A stretch of 64,000 nt of DNA from Marinobacter salinisoli (GTDB taxonomy: Bacteria > Pseudomonadota > Gammaproteobacteria > Pseudomonadales > Oleiphilaceae), in the NCBI RefSeq assembly GCF_017301335.1, contig NZ_CP071247.1, positions 1,922,001 through 1,986,000 of the forward strand, written 5' to 3'. Below, in pieces: positions 19,086 to 28,947 of this stretch (positions are counted from its first letter, which is position 1; each line of letters starts with the position of its first letter). The position numbers and the translations under genes are program-made. Under the pieces are notes generated by a model. The model was not told where the DNA came from. It was given only the letters and a program-made list of their open reading frames with translations, and did not search any database.

Positions 19086-20984
19086 ATGGTGTTGAGTGTG
19101 AGACAACTTCTGGCGGCGGTGTGGGTGCTCTTCGGCTGGCTCGTTGTAAGTTATGCCTGGGCGGGAACGGTGGACTGGCAGGTCCATAATCAGCGCCTGA
19201 ATGTCGCGGAGCACGTGTATTACGTGCAGGAACCCCCGGCTGGCCTGTCCTTTGCTGAGGTCCGGCAACTGCCGGAACAGACCTGGACGGAAAATACCGC
19301 GGATACTGTCAGTCTGGGTTATGGCAGCGACGTTTACTGGTTCCGGCTGAGTGTTGTTTCCAGAACGCCGACGATTGTCCCAACCTTCCTTGAAATCGCT
19401 TACGCGGTGCTGGATGACGTCCAGGCATACGTGGTTCAGGGCCAGAGCGTCGCCGGGCAATACACGATGGGCGACAAGAAGCCCTTCTATGACCGCCCGA
19501 TCAACCACCGTAACTTCGTTATTCCGCTCGAACTCTGGCCAGGAGAGACAACCACGGTCTACCTGCGGGTTGATACCACCAGTTCGATGCAGGTGCCGTT
19601 GACGCTCTGGAGCGAGGATGCGTTTTACACCTCGGACCAGTCAGTGAACATCTTTGAAGGTGTGTATTACGGGATCTTCCTGGTGATGATTCTGTACAAC
19701 CTGTTCGTCTACATGGCGATGGGGGAACGCAGCTTCCTGTACTACGTGTGCTACATCACCGCCATGCCGCTGTTCATGGCCAGCCTGCGTGGCACCGGAT
19801 TCCAGTACCTGTGGCCCGAGGCCACCTGGTGGAATGACCAGGCGATCATTGTGTTCCTTAATCTGACCATGTGTTTCGGAGCCGTCTTTACCGTCCGTTT
19901 CCTGTCGATCAGAGCGACGTCCACGCCCGTGATGTACCGGGTTTCGTTGCCGCTTACCGTCCTGTCCGGCCTGATGGCCCTGGCGGGTCTGGTGCTTCCG
20001 TACAGTGGCCTGATTGTTCCGACCATCATCATGGCTTTCGTTTACTGCGTGTTGATGCTGGTGTTCGGTTGCATCCGCTGGTATCAGAAGCACCCCGCGG
20101 CGCGTTTCTACACAGTGGCGTGGGTATTCTGGTTGTCCGGAGGGGTGATTCTGGGATTGAGTAAATTCACGCTCCTGCCGCGTAATTTCTTTACCGAAAA
20201 CGCAACCCAGATTGGTTCTGCGTTGGGTGTCATCCTGCTGTCGATCGCGCTGGCGGATCGCCTGAACAAAGAAAAGCGCGCGGCTTTCCTGGCCCAGCAG
20301 CGGTTATTGCGGGAGGAGCGTAAAGTCCGGCTGGCGCAGGAAAAATCCCTTCACGTCCAGCAGGAAGCCAACGCGCAGCTGGAAGCACGGGTTCAGGAGC
20401 GGACCCGTGACCTGGAAAAACTGAACGCTCAACTGCTTGAGCTGAGCGCCACCGACGGCCTGACCAGCCTGAAAAACCGGGCGCATTTCGACACGGCCTT
20501 CCAGTCCGCGGTGGTGCATGGTTTCCGGTTTGAGGAACCGGTGTCTCTGCTGGTGCTGGATATCGACCACTTCAAGAAGTTTAACGACACCTATGGCCAC
20601 CTGGTGGGCGATGATTGCCTGAAGATGGTTGCCAGTACCATCCGTCAGCACGTGACCCGGCCACAGGATCTGGCGGCTCGCTATGGTGGCGAGGAATTTG
20701 TCATCCTGTTGCCGAATACTCCCGAGGAAGGTGCCCTGCGAGTGGCGGAGCGGATTCGTGCCGAGGTAGAAAACACGGGCTTTCGGGTGTCCGGGGAAAC
20801 GGTCCATCTGACGGTCAGCATCGGCGTTTGCACGATGCTGCCCACGGAGGCCGACGCCACCAAGGAACTGTTCCGTCTGGCGGACGAGGCGCTTTACGAA
20901 GCCAAGGGCGACGGCCGGAACCGCGTAGTTCCCTGGCGGGCCTCGGGTCAGCCCGTCGACAATCCCCCTTTAACCCCCGCATAA
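19086..20984 (+). CDS. 7TMR-DISM diguanylate cyclase
   Basis: Membrane diguanylate cyclase of 632 residues. A signal peptide (about 1-27, ending AWA) leads into an extracellular DISMED2-type beta domain (about 30-175), seven membrane helices of the 7TM-DISM family (about 190-395), a coiled coil (about 400-455) and a GGDEF domain. The active motif is GGEEF at 534-538, intact. It probably senses a periplasmic carbohydrate-like ligand and raises c-di-GMP. The ribosome site is poor, so the start could be the ATG at 19086 or a nearby GTG at 19098. Its 3' end overlaps the convergent amidase gene by 37 bp. A possible sigma-54 promoter is at 18871. Confidence 0.93.
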   Translation: MVLSVRQLLAAVWVLFGWLVVSYAWAGTVDWQVHNQRLNVAEHVYYVQEPPAGLSFAEVRQLPEQTWTENTADTVSLGYGSDVYWFRLSVVSRTPTIVPTFLEIAYAVLDDVQAYVVQGQSVAGQYTMGDKKPFYDRPINHRNFVIPLELWPGETTTVYLRVDTTSSMQVPLTLWSEDAFYTSDQSVNIFEGVYYGIFLVMILYNLFVYMAMGERSFLYYVCYITAMPLFMASLRGTGFQYLWPEATWWNDQAIIVFLNLTMCFGAVFTVRFLSIRATSTPVMYRVSLPLTVLSGLMALAGLVLPYSGLIVPTIIMAFVYCVLMLVFGCIRWYQKHPAARFYTVAWVFWLSGGVILGLSKFTLLPRNFFTENATQIGSALGVILLSIALADRLNKEKRAAFLAQQRLLREERKVRLAQEKSLHVQQEANAQLEARVQERTRDLEKLNAQLLELSATDGLTSLKNRAHFDTAFQSAVVHGFRFEEPVSLLVLDIDHFKKFNDTYGHLVGDDCLKMVASTIRQHVTRPQDLAARYGGEEFVILLPNTPEEGALRVAERIRAEVENTGFRVSGETVHLTVSIGVCTMLPTEADATKELFRLADEALYEAKGDGRNRVVPWRASGQPVDNPPLTPA

Positions 20985-22423
20985 CGCGTTGGCGCGCGGC
21001 CCGGGAGAATTGCCCAGGGTCGCTCTGCCTCGAGCGTATAGGCAAGGTCCAGCAAGGTGCGTTCGTCGCCGTGACGGGCCATGAAATGAACCGACAGCGG
21101 CAGCCCGTTGCTGCCCAGACCCGCCGGGAGTGAGATGGCCGGAGCCCCGGTGGTGTTGGCCAGCGGAGTAAATCCCACATAACGGATCAGGCGATCGAAC
21201 AGGTCATCGAAGGGCACGTTCGGACTCAGGTGCCCGAGGGGCGGAGTGGCGTGGCCGAGTACCGGCGTCAGGGAAGCATCCAGCCCGGCCATGGCCGTTT
21301 CGTACTCCTGTGCAGAGCGGCGAAGCCGCCACAGGGCCAAGGGTAATCGGTGGAATTCCTTCCTGAACTTTTTCGCCAGTCCACGAGTCAGGCCGTCGAC
21401 TTTTCGCCGGTCGAATTCGCGATGAAACATCAGCCGGCCGTTGGTGGTGACGCCAAACGCCAGGAAGGCCCAGTACAGGGCGAAGTCCTGAGCGAAGGTG
21501 GCCGCGACAGGCACCTCCATAGGCACGATCCTGTGTCCCAGCTTTTCCAGCAGGCGGGCGGTGCTCGCAACCGCCTCCCGGGCTTCCTGATCGGTGGGGT
21601 GGCCGGTGATGGAATCTTCCACCACGCCGATTCGAAGGGGCTTGCCTGACGGCCCGCTGACGGTGCCGATTGCCGGAAGCCTGCGCCGGCGAAAGTAACG
21701 CTCTGCCTCACGGTAGAAATTGGCCGTATCCCGAACTGACCGGCTGACGATGCCATCGCTCAAAATGTTAATGGGCAGCGCAGTCGCGGCGTCATTGTTG
21801 ACAAGGCGCCCCCGTGACGGTTTCAGCCCGACCAGTCCACAGCAGGCGGCCGGAATTCGTATGGAACCGCCACCATCGTTGGCGTGGGCCATGGGAACCA
21901 CCCCTGCAGCCACCAGCGCGGCGGAGCCTCCCGAGGATGCGCCGGTGGAATAATCCGGGTTCCAGGGATTGCGGGCGACGGGCTGATTCGGTGGTTCGGT
22001 GGTTGCATTGAATCCAAATTCGGGCATGCTGCTCTTGCCCAGGCAGATCATTCCCTGTGCCAGCAGCTGTTTGGCCACGGGGCTGGTGCGGGATGCGGGG
22101 CACGCAGGCACGGCATCGGAGCCGTGTTGGGTTGGCAGCCCTTTGATGTCGGTGTTGTCCTTGATGGCGATTGGAACCCCGCGAAAGAACGTCTGTCCCT
22201 TACTGTCAGAACCTGAGTCTATGCGCAGCGCGACGGCTTCGGCCTGTTCAAAGGCGGTGCTTGCGAACGTGCCCAGCTGGCCATCGACTGCCCGAGCCCT
22301 GTCGATGGCGGCCTTCGTCAGCTCGGTGGCGGACAGCTCGCCCTGGCGGATGCGCTGGGCCAGAGCGGTTGCGTCATCGGTCTGCAGAGCATCGTCTGTG
22401 AAAGCGTGAACCGGCTCGGACAT
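20948..22423 (-). CDS. Amidase-signature family hydrolase
   Basis: Amidase of 491 residues with the Ser-cisSer-Lys triad: Lys in VPIAIKDNTD, cis-Ser in GASSGGSAA and the nucleophilic Ser in GGGSIRIPA. The family hydrolyses amides, from small amides to indole-acetamide, or serves as GatA. There is no gatC or gatB neighbour, so a stand-alone amidase is more likely. The ATG at 22423 (SEPVHAF) follows AGGAG by 6 nt; the frame stays open to 22741 but that extension looks non-coding. The substrate is unknown. Confidence 0.9.
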   Translation of the reverse strand: MSEPVHAFTDDALQTDDATALAQRIRQGELSATELTKAAIDRARAVDGQLGTFASTAFEQAEAVALRIDSGSDSKGQTFFRGVPIAIKDNTDIKGLPTQHGSDAVPACPASRTSPVAKQLLAQGMICLGKSSMPEFGFNATTEPPNQPVARNPWNPDYSTGASSGGSAALVAAGVVPMAHANDGGGSIRIPAACCGLVGLKPSRGRLVNNDAATALPINILSDGIVSRSVRDTANFYREAERYFRRRRLPAIGTVSGPSGKPLRIGVVEDSITGHPTDQEAREAVASTARLLEKLGHRIVPMEVPVAATFAQDFALYWAFLAFGVTTNGRLMFHREFDRRKVDGLTRGLAKKFRKEFHRLPLALWRLRRSAQEYETAMAGLDASLTPVLGHATPPLGHLSPNVPFDDLFDRLIRYVGFTPLANTTGAPAISLPAGLGSNGLPLSVHFMARHGDERTLLDLAYTLEAERPWAILPGRAPTRYAGVKGGLSTG

Positions 22424-22622
22424 GCAAACTCCTGTGGTGTTTGAAGCAGGCGGATCGCTGCGTTTCCGTACTGTAGTGCATCGGGTTCGCCAGGAGTATG
22501 TCATTTGGGGAAAGAGCGCACAGATGGTGTCAATAATCCAGGTGTGCCTGGTTCCCAGACCCGTTGCACAAGGGAATAATGACAATAAACTCAAAACACG
22601 ACTGAAACCGGATACGACTTCC

Positions 22623-23231
22623 ATGGATGTGATCGAACCGCTGGTACGCCATTTTCTGGGTATCTTCTTTCTGATGATCGGCTTGCAGTTTTCCAGTCGC
22701 AGCATAGGGCTGTTCCGGCGTATGGGGTTTTCCCATATCAATTACGGCGCCCGGGGCGCGGCGAGCTGGTGGCACCGGCACACATTCAATGTGTTTCGGG
22801 CGCTCATTCTGGCGGTCTGTCTGACCCGGATATTTGTTGATATTGATGACTGGCTCGGAGTTTTCGATGCCCTCTACCAGTGGCCAGTGCTCCTGTTGGG
22901 GCTCGCGCTGATGCTGGTGTCTTATACCTCGGTGAACTATCTGCAGGCGTTCATGCACGAAGAGTGGCGATCCGGCATCGATCCGCGCCAGGACAAACGC
23001 ACCCTGATTACCTGTGGTCCTTTCGAAAAATCCCGGAACCCGCTGTTTCTGGCCGTGATGACCGGACAATGGGGCTTTTTCCTGGCACTGCCCAGTGTGT
23101 TTTCACTGGTGTGTCTGGTGGTGGGAATGCTGGTGGTTTCGCGCCAGGCGCGGGAGGAAGAGAAAGACCTGCTGCAAAAGTTCGGCGAGGCCTACGAGCA
23201 GTATCGCGCCCGTGTGCCCCGCTGGTTCTGA
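22623..23231 (+). CDS. Isoprenylcysteine carboxyl methyltransferase (ICMT)-like membrane protein
   Basis: Integral membrane protein of about 202 residues with four or five membrane helices. The C-terminal pattern CGPFEKSRNPLFLAVM, then EEEKDLLQKFGEAYEQYRARVPRW, is typical of the ICMT/PEMT-like methyltransferase superfamily, which binds S-adenosylmethionine near the membrane surface. The start is uncertain: ATG 22623 has no clear ribosome site, and the frame runs open to 22422. It is divergent from the amidase. The substrate in bacteria is unknown; some relatives are isoprenoid or phospholipid methylases, others uncharacterised. Confidence 0.75.
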   Translation: MDVIEPLVRHFLGIFFLMIGLQFSSRSIGLFRRMGFSHINYGARGAASWWHRHTFNVFRALILAVCLTRIFVDIDDWLGVFDALYQWPVLLLGLALMLVSYTSVNYLQAFMHEEWRSGIDPRQDKRTLITCGPFEKSRNPLFLAVMTGQWGFFLALPSVFSLVCLVVGMLVVSRQAREEEKDLLQKFGEAYEQYRARVPRWF

Positions 23232-23252
23232 GCCGCGCCCATCAACCGCCCA

Positions 23253-24038
23253 TCAGCTGGCCTTTTTGCGTGCGTCCTTGATGATGTCGTAGGCGTGGCT
23301 GATTTCCCGGGTCCGTTCTTCCGCCATTTCCCGCATGGTTTCCGGCAGGCCTTTTCCGGCCAGTTTGTCCGGGTGGTTTTCGCTCATCAGTTTACGGTAA
23401 GCCTTTTTGAGCTCGTCGTCAGAGGCGGTCGGCGAAACGCCCAGAACCTTGTAGGCGTCTTCCAGTTGCTGGGAACTTGAACGCTGCGCTGCGCCACCGC
23501 CGGCGTGCCCGCTGAAGGAGCCGCGCAACATGGCTTCGAGCTGATCCACCTGGCTCTCTGGCAGCCCCAGCCCGCGGGCAATCCGAACCAGCATGGCGTG
23601 TTCCGCCGGGTGAATAACGCCGTCGGCCGCCACCGCAGAGACCTGAACCTGCAGGAACATCTGTAACAGCGCGGGTTGTCGGCCACTGATTTTCAGAAAG
23701 TGCGCCAGTTCGGCGTCCAGATCAAAATCCGGTGATTTGCCGCGGCTGAACGCGTCCTTCGCTTTCGCCTTGGCCGCTTCATTCAGTCGAAACCGCACGA
23801 ACATGGCTTCGGCCACCTGGATTTCATCGCGGGTGACCTGGCCATCGGCCTTGCACAGAGCCCCCATAACGGCAAAGACCGACTCCACGAATCCGGCCTG
23901 GATATCCTGAAGTTTGCCCAGCAGGCGACTTTTCAGAAGGTTGAAGGCGAAGGCACCCAGAGCGGCACCAATCAGAAGGCCTGGAAACCGGCCGAACGCG
24001 TAGCCAATCATGCCGCCGAAAAACAGCGCAACGAGCAT
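23253..24038 (-). CDS. djlA: DjlA-like membrane co-chaperone (TerB-DnaJ)
   Basis: Co-chaperone of 261 residues: one N-terminal membrane anchor with Gly-rich helix (about 1-32), a TerB/DjlA-N helical domain (about 45-175), a short Gly/Ser linker and a C-terminal J domain with the HPD motif (ENHPDKLAGKG) that stimulates DnaK. The anchor-TerB-J order defines DjlA. The ATG at 24038 follows GAGGA; a TTG two codons upstream is unlikely. It is convergent with the methyltransferase-like gene and lies just downstream of the HD-GYP gene on the same strand. Confidence 0.9.
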   Translation of the reverse strand: MLVALFFGGMIGYAFGRFPGLLIGAALGAFAFNLLKSRLLGKLQDIQAGFVESVFAVMGALCKADGQVTRDEIQVAEAMFVRFRLNEAAKAKAKDAFSRGKSPDFDLDAELAHFLKISGRQPALLQMFLQVQVSAVAADGVIHPAEHAMLVRIARGLGLPESQVDQLEAMLRGSFSGHAGGGAAQRSSSQQLEDAYKVLGVSPTASDDELKKAYRKLMSENHPDKLAGKGLPETMREMAEERTREISHAYDIIKDARKKAS

Positions 24039-24088
24039 CAGCAATTCCTCAATATGTCGTTTAAGTGTCTGTTCAATATACGGGGTTT

Positions 24089-26902
24089 TCAGTCCGGGGT
24101 CATGAACAGCCGTTCATCCACCCGGTCGATCTGTTCCGGATCAAGAAACCGTTGGGCGTACCGCCGGTAGGTGCCGGAGCGGATGAACAGTTCGAAAACG
24201 TCCCGATCGATATGGCCGTTACTGACCATTCTGGCCACGATGCCCAGTGATTCGGTGAGAGACTTGGCTTCCTTGTAGGGGCGATCGGAGGCCGTCAGAG
24301 CTTCGAATACGTCGGCCAGCACCATAATGCGTTCTGGAATGCTCAACTGGTCTCGGGTCAGCCGGCGCGGATATCCCTGGCCGTCCATGCGTTCGTGGTG
24401 GGTGCCCGCCAACCGGGGCACGTTTGCCAGCCGATCCGGCAGGGGCAGGGCGTCGAGCATGCAGATGGTCTGCACAATGTGCTCGTTCACCCGGAAGCGT
24501 TCCTCGGGGGTCAGCGTGCCCCGGGCAACGGTCAGGTTATGCAGTTCGCCCTTGTTGGCGGCGAAATCCGGCAGTGTCATGTCGAAGCCCCAGCGGTTAC
24601 GGGGATCGTCGCGCTGAACGGGCGGGCGGTGTTCACCCCAGGGGCGCGTGTGTTCGGGTTTGTCGCTGAGCAGGGGTTCGGCCGCTGGCAGGATGGGCTC
24701 CGGGTGTTCGGCGGCAGCCTGCTCTTCGTCCCAGGACAGTCCGAGGCGGTCGCTGAAGTGGCGTTGCCAGGTTTGCCGGCCAATGTTGTGGATGCGATCG
24801 ATGTCGGAGGCGGACAGGGCTTCGCTGCCGTGGTTGATGCTGGCGATGAAAGCAAACTCCTGCTGCAGTCGCTTTTGGGTGGCGTTGCGTTCCTGTCGGG
24901 CGGCGGCTTCGTCATCGCCCTTGAGTTGCCGCTTGAGGTAGCGAATGTCAGCGTCCCGATGCAGGACCTCAAAGCGGGTGCGAATCTCGTGTATGCGATT
25001 GTGAATGGTTTCCAGCTTGACCGCCTTGTTGATCACATACTCGGGGCTGGTGATCTTTCCGCAGTCGTGCAGCCATGCTGCCAGCCTGAACTCGTAACGT
25101 TCCTCATCGCTCATCGTAAAGTCAGCGAAAACACCCTTATTGCTGGCGGTTGCGGCGTCTACCAGCATTTCGGCCAGTTGCGGAACCCGGGAACAGTGCG
25201 CTGCGGTGTGTCGGGACTTCGAGTCAATGGCATTGGCCACCAGTTGGATGGTGCCGTCCAGCATGGCCTGCTGGCTTTCGATCAGTTCCTGCGTCTCGAT
25301 AGCCACCGCGGCGGAGCCGGAGATCTGCTGGACAAAGGCAATGAGCTCATCGCTCAGGCGTTCGTGATCGCCACGTTCCATTTCAATCACCAGCGCCCCG
25401 ACCAGCTTCCCGTCCCGGTTTCGCAGTATGGTCACGAGGGGGTTGCCGGACAGCCGTTGGCGCAGGTTTTGGATAACGCTGGCATCGTCCTGTGTCGCGG
25501 CAATACCGCCGATCTGTCTCGGCAGATTTGGGTCTTTGTCGACGGCGAGGCCCAGGGTTTCCGACTGCCGGCGAAAGAGATAGACACCGCCGCGCTCCTC
25601 CCCAACGATGCTGATGATCTGGGTCAGGATGTCGTGTAACAGCCCGTCGAGGTTTTGGCCCCGGTTCAGGACATTGGCAATACGCTGAAAGCTGCTGATG
25701 GAACTGGCCATATTATCCAGGGCCGAGCCCAGTTTGTGGGCCTCGCGAACTTTTGAGGCAGGCGCTTCCCAGGTATCGAAACGAAACTGCGACAACTGGC
25801 TCACGTGATCGGTCAGCGCCTCCAGCGGCTTGGCCACTCGCCGGCCAAGGATCCAGCCAAGAATGGTCATGACCAGCCCGATCAAACCGGCAATCAGCGC
25901 TTGTCGGGTCAATAGCTCCCAGACCTGTTTCAGAATTTCCTCGGCAGGTATCACCACGGCAACGGTCAGCTGTTCTCCCGGAAGCAGAGAGGACGTTCGT
26001 GTGGTGCCATACCAGTGCTGGTCATTTACCTTGAAACGCCGCACCGAGCTGTCGGCAATGGTCTGTCCTTGTTGATGGACGGCGGCCAGCAGGACCGGGT
26101 GGTTGGTTTCGCCTTGGCCGGTGTGGGCCAGAATCTTGTCGTCATCATTCAAGATGGCAACGTGGGTATTGGGCGTAGGTTTGAGTTCGGATAACTGGTC
26201 CGTGATATCGCTGACGGAGGCGTCCATGCCAAACACCGCGCCACCTTCGCTGGCCATGTGGGAGAAGGTGATGCCGGTTTCTCCCGTGGTGAAAAAGACG
26301 TAGGGTGGGGCGAGTTCGGACTGGGTGGATCGGATGGCGTTCCTGAACCAATCCCGGGTGCGGGGGTCGTAAATCTGGCCCTCAAGCTTGCGATCTGCCA
26401 GGGGGCGCATCTGTGCATCGTAGAATCGTCGCAGGCTCTGTTCGCTGCTGCCGTGGGCGGCCGATCCCTGTACAAAATAGGCCGCGCCGGGTGGTGCGTC
26501 AGGGAATTGAACGGAACCTGAGCTTTTGACTTTACGTAATTGAAAGAACTCGCCGTTCGGATAGCCGACGTAGATCGCGCTGGCGACATCGCTGGCCTGC
26601 AGGATGCTGCTGATGGCCGGCAACCGCTCGAGCCGCTCGGCCAGGGTGACGGCCCGGCCCAGTGGATCATGACTTAACAGCGCCATGGTGGCGGCGGACG
26701 GGGTGGTCAACGTGCGCAGCCGATCGTCGACGTTTATCAGCAACTGGTGCGCGGCTGAGCTGGCGGCAGTGACCTTGGCCCGCTCCATACCCAGAAAGCT
26801 CTGCCCGACCATGACAAGAGTTAACAGCAGCATACCCAAACTGACCATGCCGGCGATCAGCAGCGCCAGCGAAATTCGGGAAGCAGGGTGGCGTTGAGGC
26901 AT
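24089..26902 (-). CDS. Cache-HAMP-GAF-HD-GYP signalling protein with long insert
   Basis: Membrane protein of 937 residues. TM1 (about 10-32), a periplasmic double-Cache-like sensor (about 40-330, with DPRTRDWFRNAI), TM2 (about 340-360), HAMP, a GAF domain (about 415-560) and an HD-GYP phosphodiesterase domain. His612-Asp613 (WLHDCGK) and HHERMDGQGYP (GYP at 843-845) are intact, so c-di-GMP hydrolysis is expected. Odd: about 220 residues separate HD from HHE, far more than the compact HD-GYP fold. The insert is charged, helical and partly Pro-rich (within about 640-800). The start follows AGGATT. Divergent from alkB. Confidence 0.92.
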   Translation of the reverse strand: MPQRHPASRISLALLIAGMVSLGMLLLTLVMVGQSFLGMERAKVTAASSAAHQLLINVDDRLRTLTTPSAATMALLSHDPLGRAVTLAERLERLPAISSILQASDVASAIYVGYPNGEFFQLRKVKSSGSVQFPDAPPGAAYFVQGSAAHGSSEQSLRRFYDAQMRPLADRKLEGQIYDPRTRDWFRNAIRSTQSELAPPYVFFTTGETGITFSHMASEGGAVFGMDASVSDITDQLSELKPTPNTHVAILNDDDKILAHTGQGETNHPVLLAAVHQQGQTIADSSVRRFKVNDQHWYGTTRTSSLLPGEQLTVAVVIPAEEILKQVWELLTRQALIAGLIGLVMTILGWILGRRVAKPLEALTDHVSQLSQFRFDTWEAPASKVREAHKLGSALDNMASSISSFQRIANVLNRGQNLDGLLHDILTQIISIVGEERGGVYLFRRQSETLGLAVDKDPNLPRQIGGIAATQDDASVIQNLRQRLSGNPLVTILRNRDGKLVGALVIEMERGDHERLSDELIAFVQQISGSAAVAIETQELIESQQAMLDGTIQLVANAIDSKSRHTAAHCSRVPQLAEMLVDAATASNKGVFADFTMSDEERYEFRLAAWLHDCGKITSPEYVINKAVKLETIHNRIHEIRTRFEVLHRDADIRYLKRQLKGDDEAAARQERNATQKRLQQEFAFIASINHGSEALSASDIDRIHNIGRQTWQRHFSDRLGLSWDEEQAAAEHPEPILPAAEPLLSDKPEHTRPWGEHRPPVQRDDPRNRWGFDMTLPDFAANKGELHNLTVARGTLTPEERFRVNEHIVQTICMLDALPLPDRLANVPRLAGTHHERMDGQGYPRRLTRDQLSIPERIMVLADVFEALTASDRPYKEAKSLTESLGIVARMVSNGHIDRDVFELFIRSGTYRRYAQRFLDPEQIDRVDERLFMTPD

Positions 26903-27015
26903 GTGGTAATCCTGTGAGGCCGGGGCTGGGGTTGGGCCTGCCGTTGATTGGTATTACCTTAGAAAGGGTAGACCCAGACCGGGTATTTTTCTGGCATAGC
27001 GCAGGGTGCACCATC

Positions 27016-27666
27016 ATGACCATGGATCTGTTTCAGAATCAGCCTGTGGCGCGCTTCACCGAAGAGGTCGGCGAGGGCGCTCGGGTGCTGCGGGGGCTGG
27101 CCTGCGACTCGGACCAGGCCTTGCTCAACGCCATCACGCGGGTGGCCCGGCAGGCTCCGTTCAGGCATATGCAAACCCCCAGTGGCCATACCATGTCGGC
27201 CGCCATGACCTGTTGTGGGCAGCTGGGCTGGGTGACCGACGCACGCGGTTACCGCTACCAACAGGAGGATCCGCTGAGCGGCGAACTCTGGCCGGCGATT
27301 CCCGAACCCATGCTGGGGCTTGCACAAGAGGCGGCCGCCGAGGCCGGTTATCCGGATTTCCGGCCGGATGCCTGCCTGATCAACCGTTATCAGCCCGGGG
27401 CGAAGATGGGCTTGCATCAGGACAAGGACGAGCAGGACTTCGGTCAGCCGATTGTGTCGGTTTCGTTGGGCTTGCCTCAGGTATTTCAGTTTGGCGGGGC
27501 GAGGCGGAATGAGCGACCGGTGAATATTCCGCTCGGGCATGGTGACGTGGTGGTATGGGGCGGCCCCTCCCGCTTGTTCTACCACGGCGTTCTGCGCCTG
27601 AAAGAAGGTGAACACCCACTGACCGGCCGCTGCCGGTACAACCTGACGTTCCGGCGCGCCCGGTAA
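27016..27666 (+). CDS. alkB: DNA oxidative demethylase AlkB
   Basis: Fe(II)/2-oxoglutarate dioxygenase of 216 residues that reverses 1-methyladenine and 3-methylcytosine damage. Seen: iron ligands in LHQDKDE (His, Asp) and FYHGV (His), the 2-oxoglutarate-binding RYNLTFRRA at the C-terminus and NRYQPGA in the core. The C-terminal HPLTGRCRYNLTFR closely resembles the E. coli enzyme. The start ATG 27016 follows AGGGTG; the upstream frame to 26914 is not convincing. No ada gene is adjacent. Its stop codon directly abuts the stop of the convergent gene, with no base between. Confidence 0.94.
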   Translation: MTMDLFQNQPVARFTEEVGEGARVLRGLACDSDQALLNAITRVARQAPFRHMQTPSGHTMSAAMTCCGQLGWVTDARGYRYQQEDPLSGELWPAIPEPMLGLAQEAAAEAGYPDFRPDACLINRYQPGAKMGLHQDKDEQDFGQPIVSVSLGLPQVFQFGGARRNERPVNIPLGHGDVVVWGGPSRLFYHGVLRLKEGEHPLTGRCRYNLTFRRAR

Positions 27667-28947
27667 TTACTGAAACCAGGCGACTGCGAGCCCTGCTGCC
27701 ATGGACAGCAGCATGGGCGCGGCCACCAGCTTGCCAGCCTTGCGATCGCCAAGGCCCCAGGCCATGGCGGATTTCATCAGATTATTGGTCGCTGCTGCGA
27801 TCACAATCGCCAATGCGGCGACATCCAGCGCCAGCCGGTCGTGGGACATGCGGGTCAGGGACAGGGTGATGGCGTCCACGTCGGCAATGCCGGAGGCGAA
27901 GGCGAGCATGTAAACACCCGCGGTACCCAGCCACTCCTTCAAGAGTTCGCCCAGCAGCAGAATAGCCGTGAGCAGTAGGCCAAAAACCATCGCTGAAGGC
28001 AGGTCCAGCGGGTTCTGTTTGAGTTCCATCTGGCTCAGGGCTGGCTTGTCTGAGTGCTGTCGCCAGATAAGCCAGGCGGGGATGTACAGCAGCGCTGCCA
28101 TGGTGATGACCGGCGCCACCAGCAACGGCAGCAAGTCGCGATTAATCACGAAGCCGTACATCAGAATGCGGGGAAACATGGTGCCGCAGGCGATCAGGAT
28201 GCCCGCAGCCAGCTGGGGCCCAAGCTGGGGGTTGTCGGCAGACTGGCGGGCAAAGTTCAGGGTCAGCGCGGTGGACGAGCTTAGCCCGGCAAACAGGCTG
28301 GTAAACAGGATACCCTTGCGCGTGCCGGCGACGCGCATCGCGAAGTATCCAACGAAGGAAATCGAGGCAATCAGCACCACCATCCACCAGATTTCCCGCG
28401 GGTTGAGCACGCCACCGGGCCCCATCTTCTCATTGGGCAGGAGTGGCAGGAGCACCACGGAAATGAGCAGCAGCTTGAGGGCCGCATCCAGTTCGTGCTC
28501 CTTGAGTTTGCTGACCCAGCCGTGAATGTCTTCCTTGTTGTCCAGAATAACCGCAGTGACCACCGCAGCGGCGGTGGCCATCACCGGATCAACCGCCACG
28601 GCAATGGCGCCGAAACAGAACGTGAGTACCATGCCCACCATGCTGGTGATACTGAAGTTGCGGATATGGGACAGGCGCTGACTGTAGCCAACCACGTTCA
28701 TGGCCACCACACTGGCCAGTAACACGGGAAATGCCCAGACAGTAATGGCGTCCGAAAGAACGGCGGACACCCCGCCCAGCAGCCCGACCAGGGCAAACGT
28801 CCGGATGCCGGCAATGCGCTCACCGGATTTTTGGTCCCGGGCATCCCATCCCCGTTCCAGCCCGATGATGGCACCCAGCAACAGGGCCACCGCCAGGTTG
28901 ATCGTGGTCTGGTTGGTGGTAATGAACTGGCTGGTAACCTCATCCAT
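27667..28947 (-). CDS. MgtC/SapB family membrane protein with DUF4010
   Basis: Polytopic inner-membrane protein of 426 residues. An N-terminal MgtC-like region (about 15-145, LLLGAIIGLERGWDARDQ and GIRTFALVGLLGG) is joined to a DUF4010 region (about 175-420) of further hydrophobic segments. The family is linked to Mg2+ homeostasis but transport has not been shown for most members. It is convergent with alkB with zero spacing and divergent from the SulP gene. The ribosome site is weak. Function is uncertain. Confidence 0.85.
   Translation of the reverse strand: MDEVTSQFITTNQTTINLAVALLLGAIIGLERGWDARDQKSGERIAGIRTFALVGLLGGVSAVLSDAITVWAFPVLLASVVAMNVVGYSQRLSHIRNFSITSMVGMVLTFCFGAIAVAVDPVMATAAAVVTAVILDNKEDIHGWVSKLKEHELDAALKLLLISVVLLPLLPNEKMGPGGVLNPREIWWMVVLIASISFVGYFAMRVAGTRKGILFTSLFAGLSSSTALTLNFARQSADNPQLGPQLAAGILIACGTMFPRILMYGFVINRDLLPLLVAPVITMAALLYIPAWLIWRQHSDKPALSQMELKQNPLDLPSAMVFGLLLTAILLLGELLKEWLGTAGVYMLAFASGIADVDAITLSLTRMSHDRLALDVAALAIVIAAATNNLMKSAMAWGLGDRKAGKLVAAPMLLSMAAGLAVAWFQ

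Noticed and set aside
22422..22622. Long N-terminal extension of the ICMT-like protein
   Set aside because: It overlaps the amidase ribosome site and start on the other strand and has no membrane or domain character.
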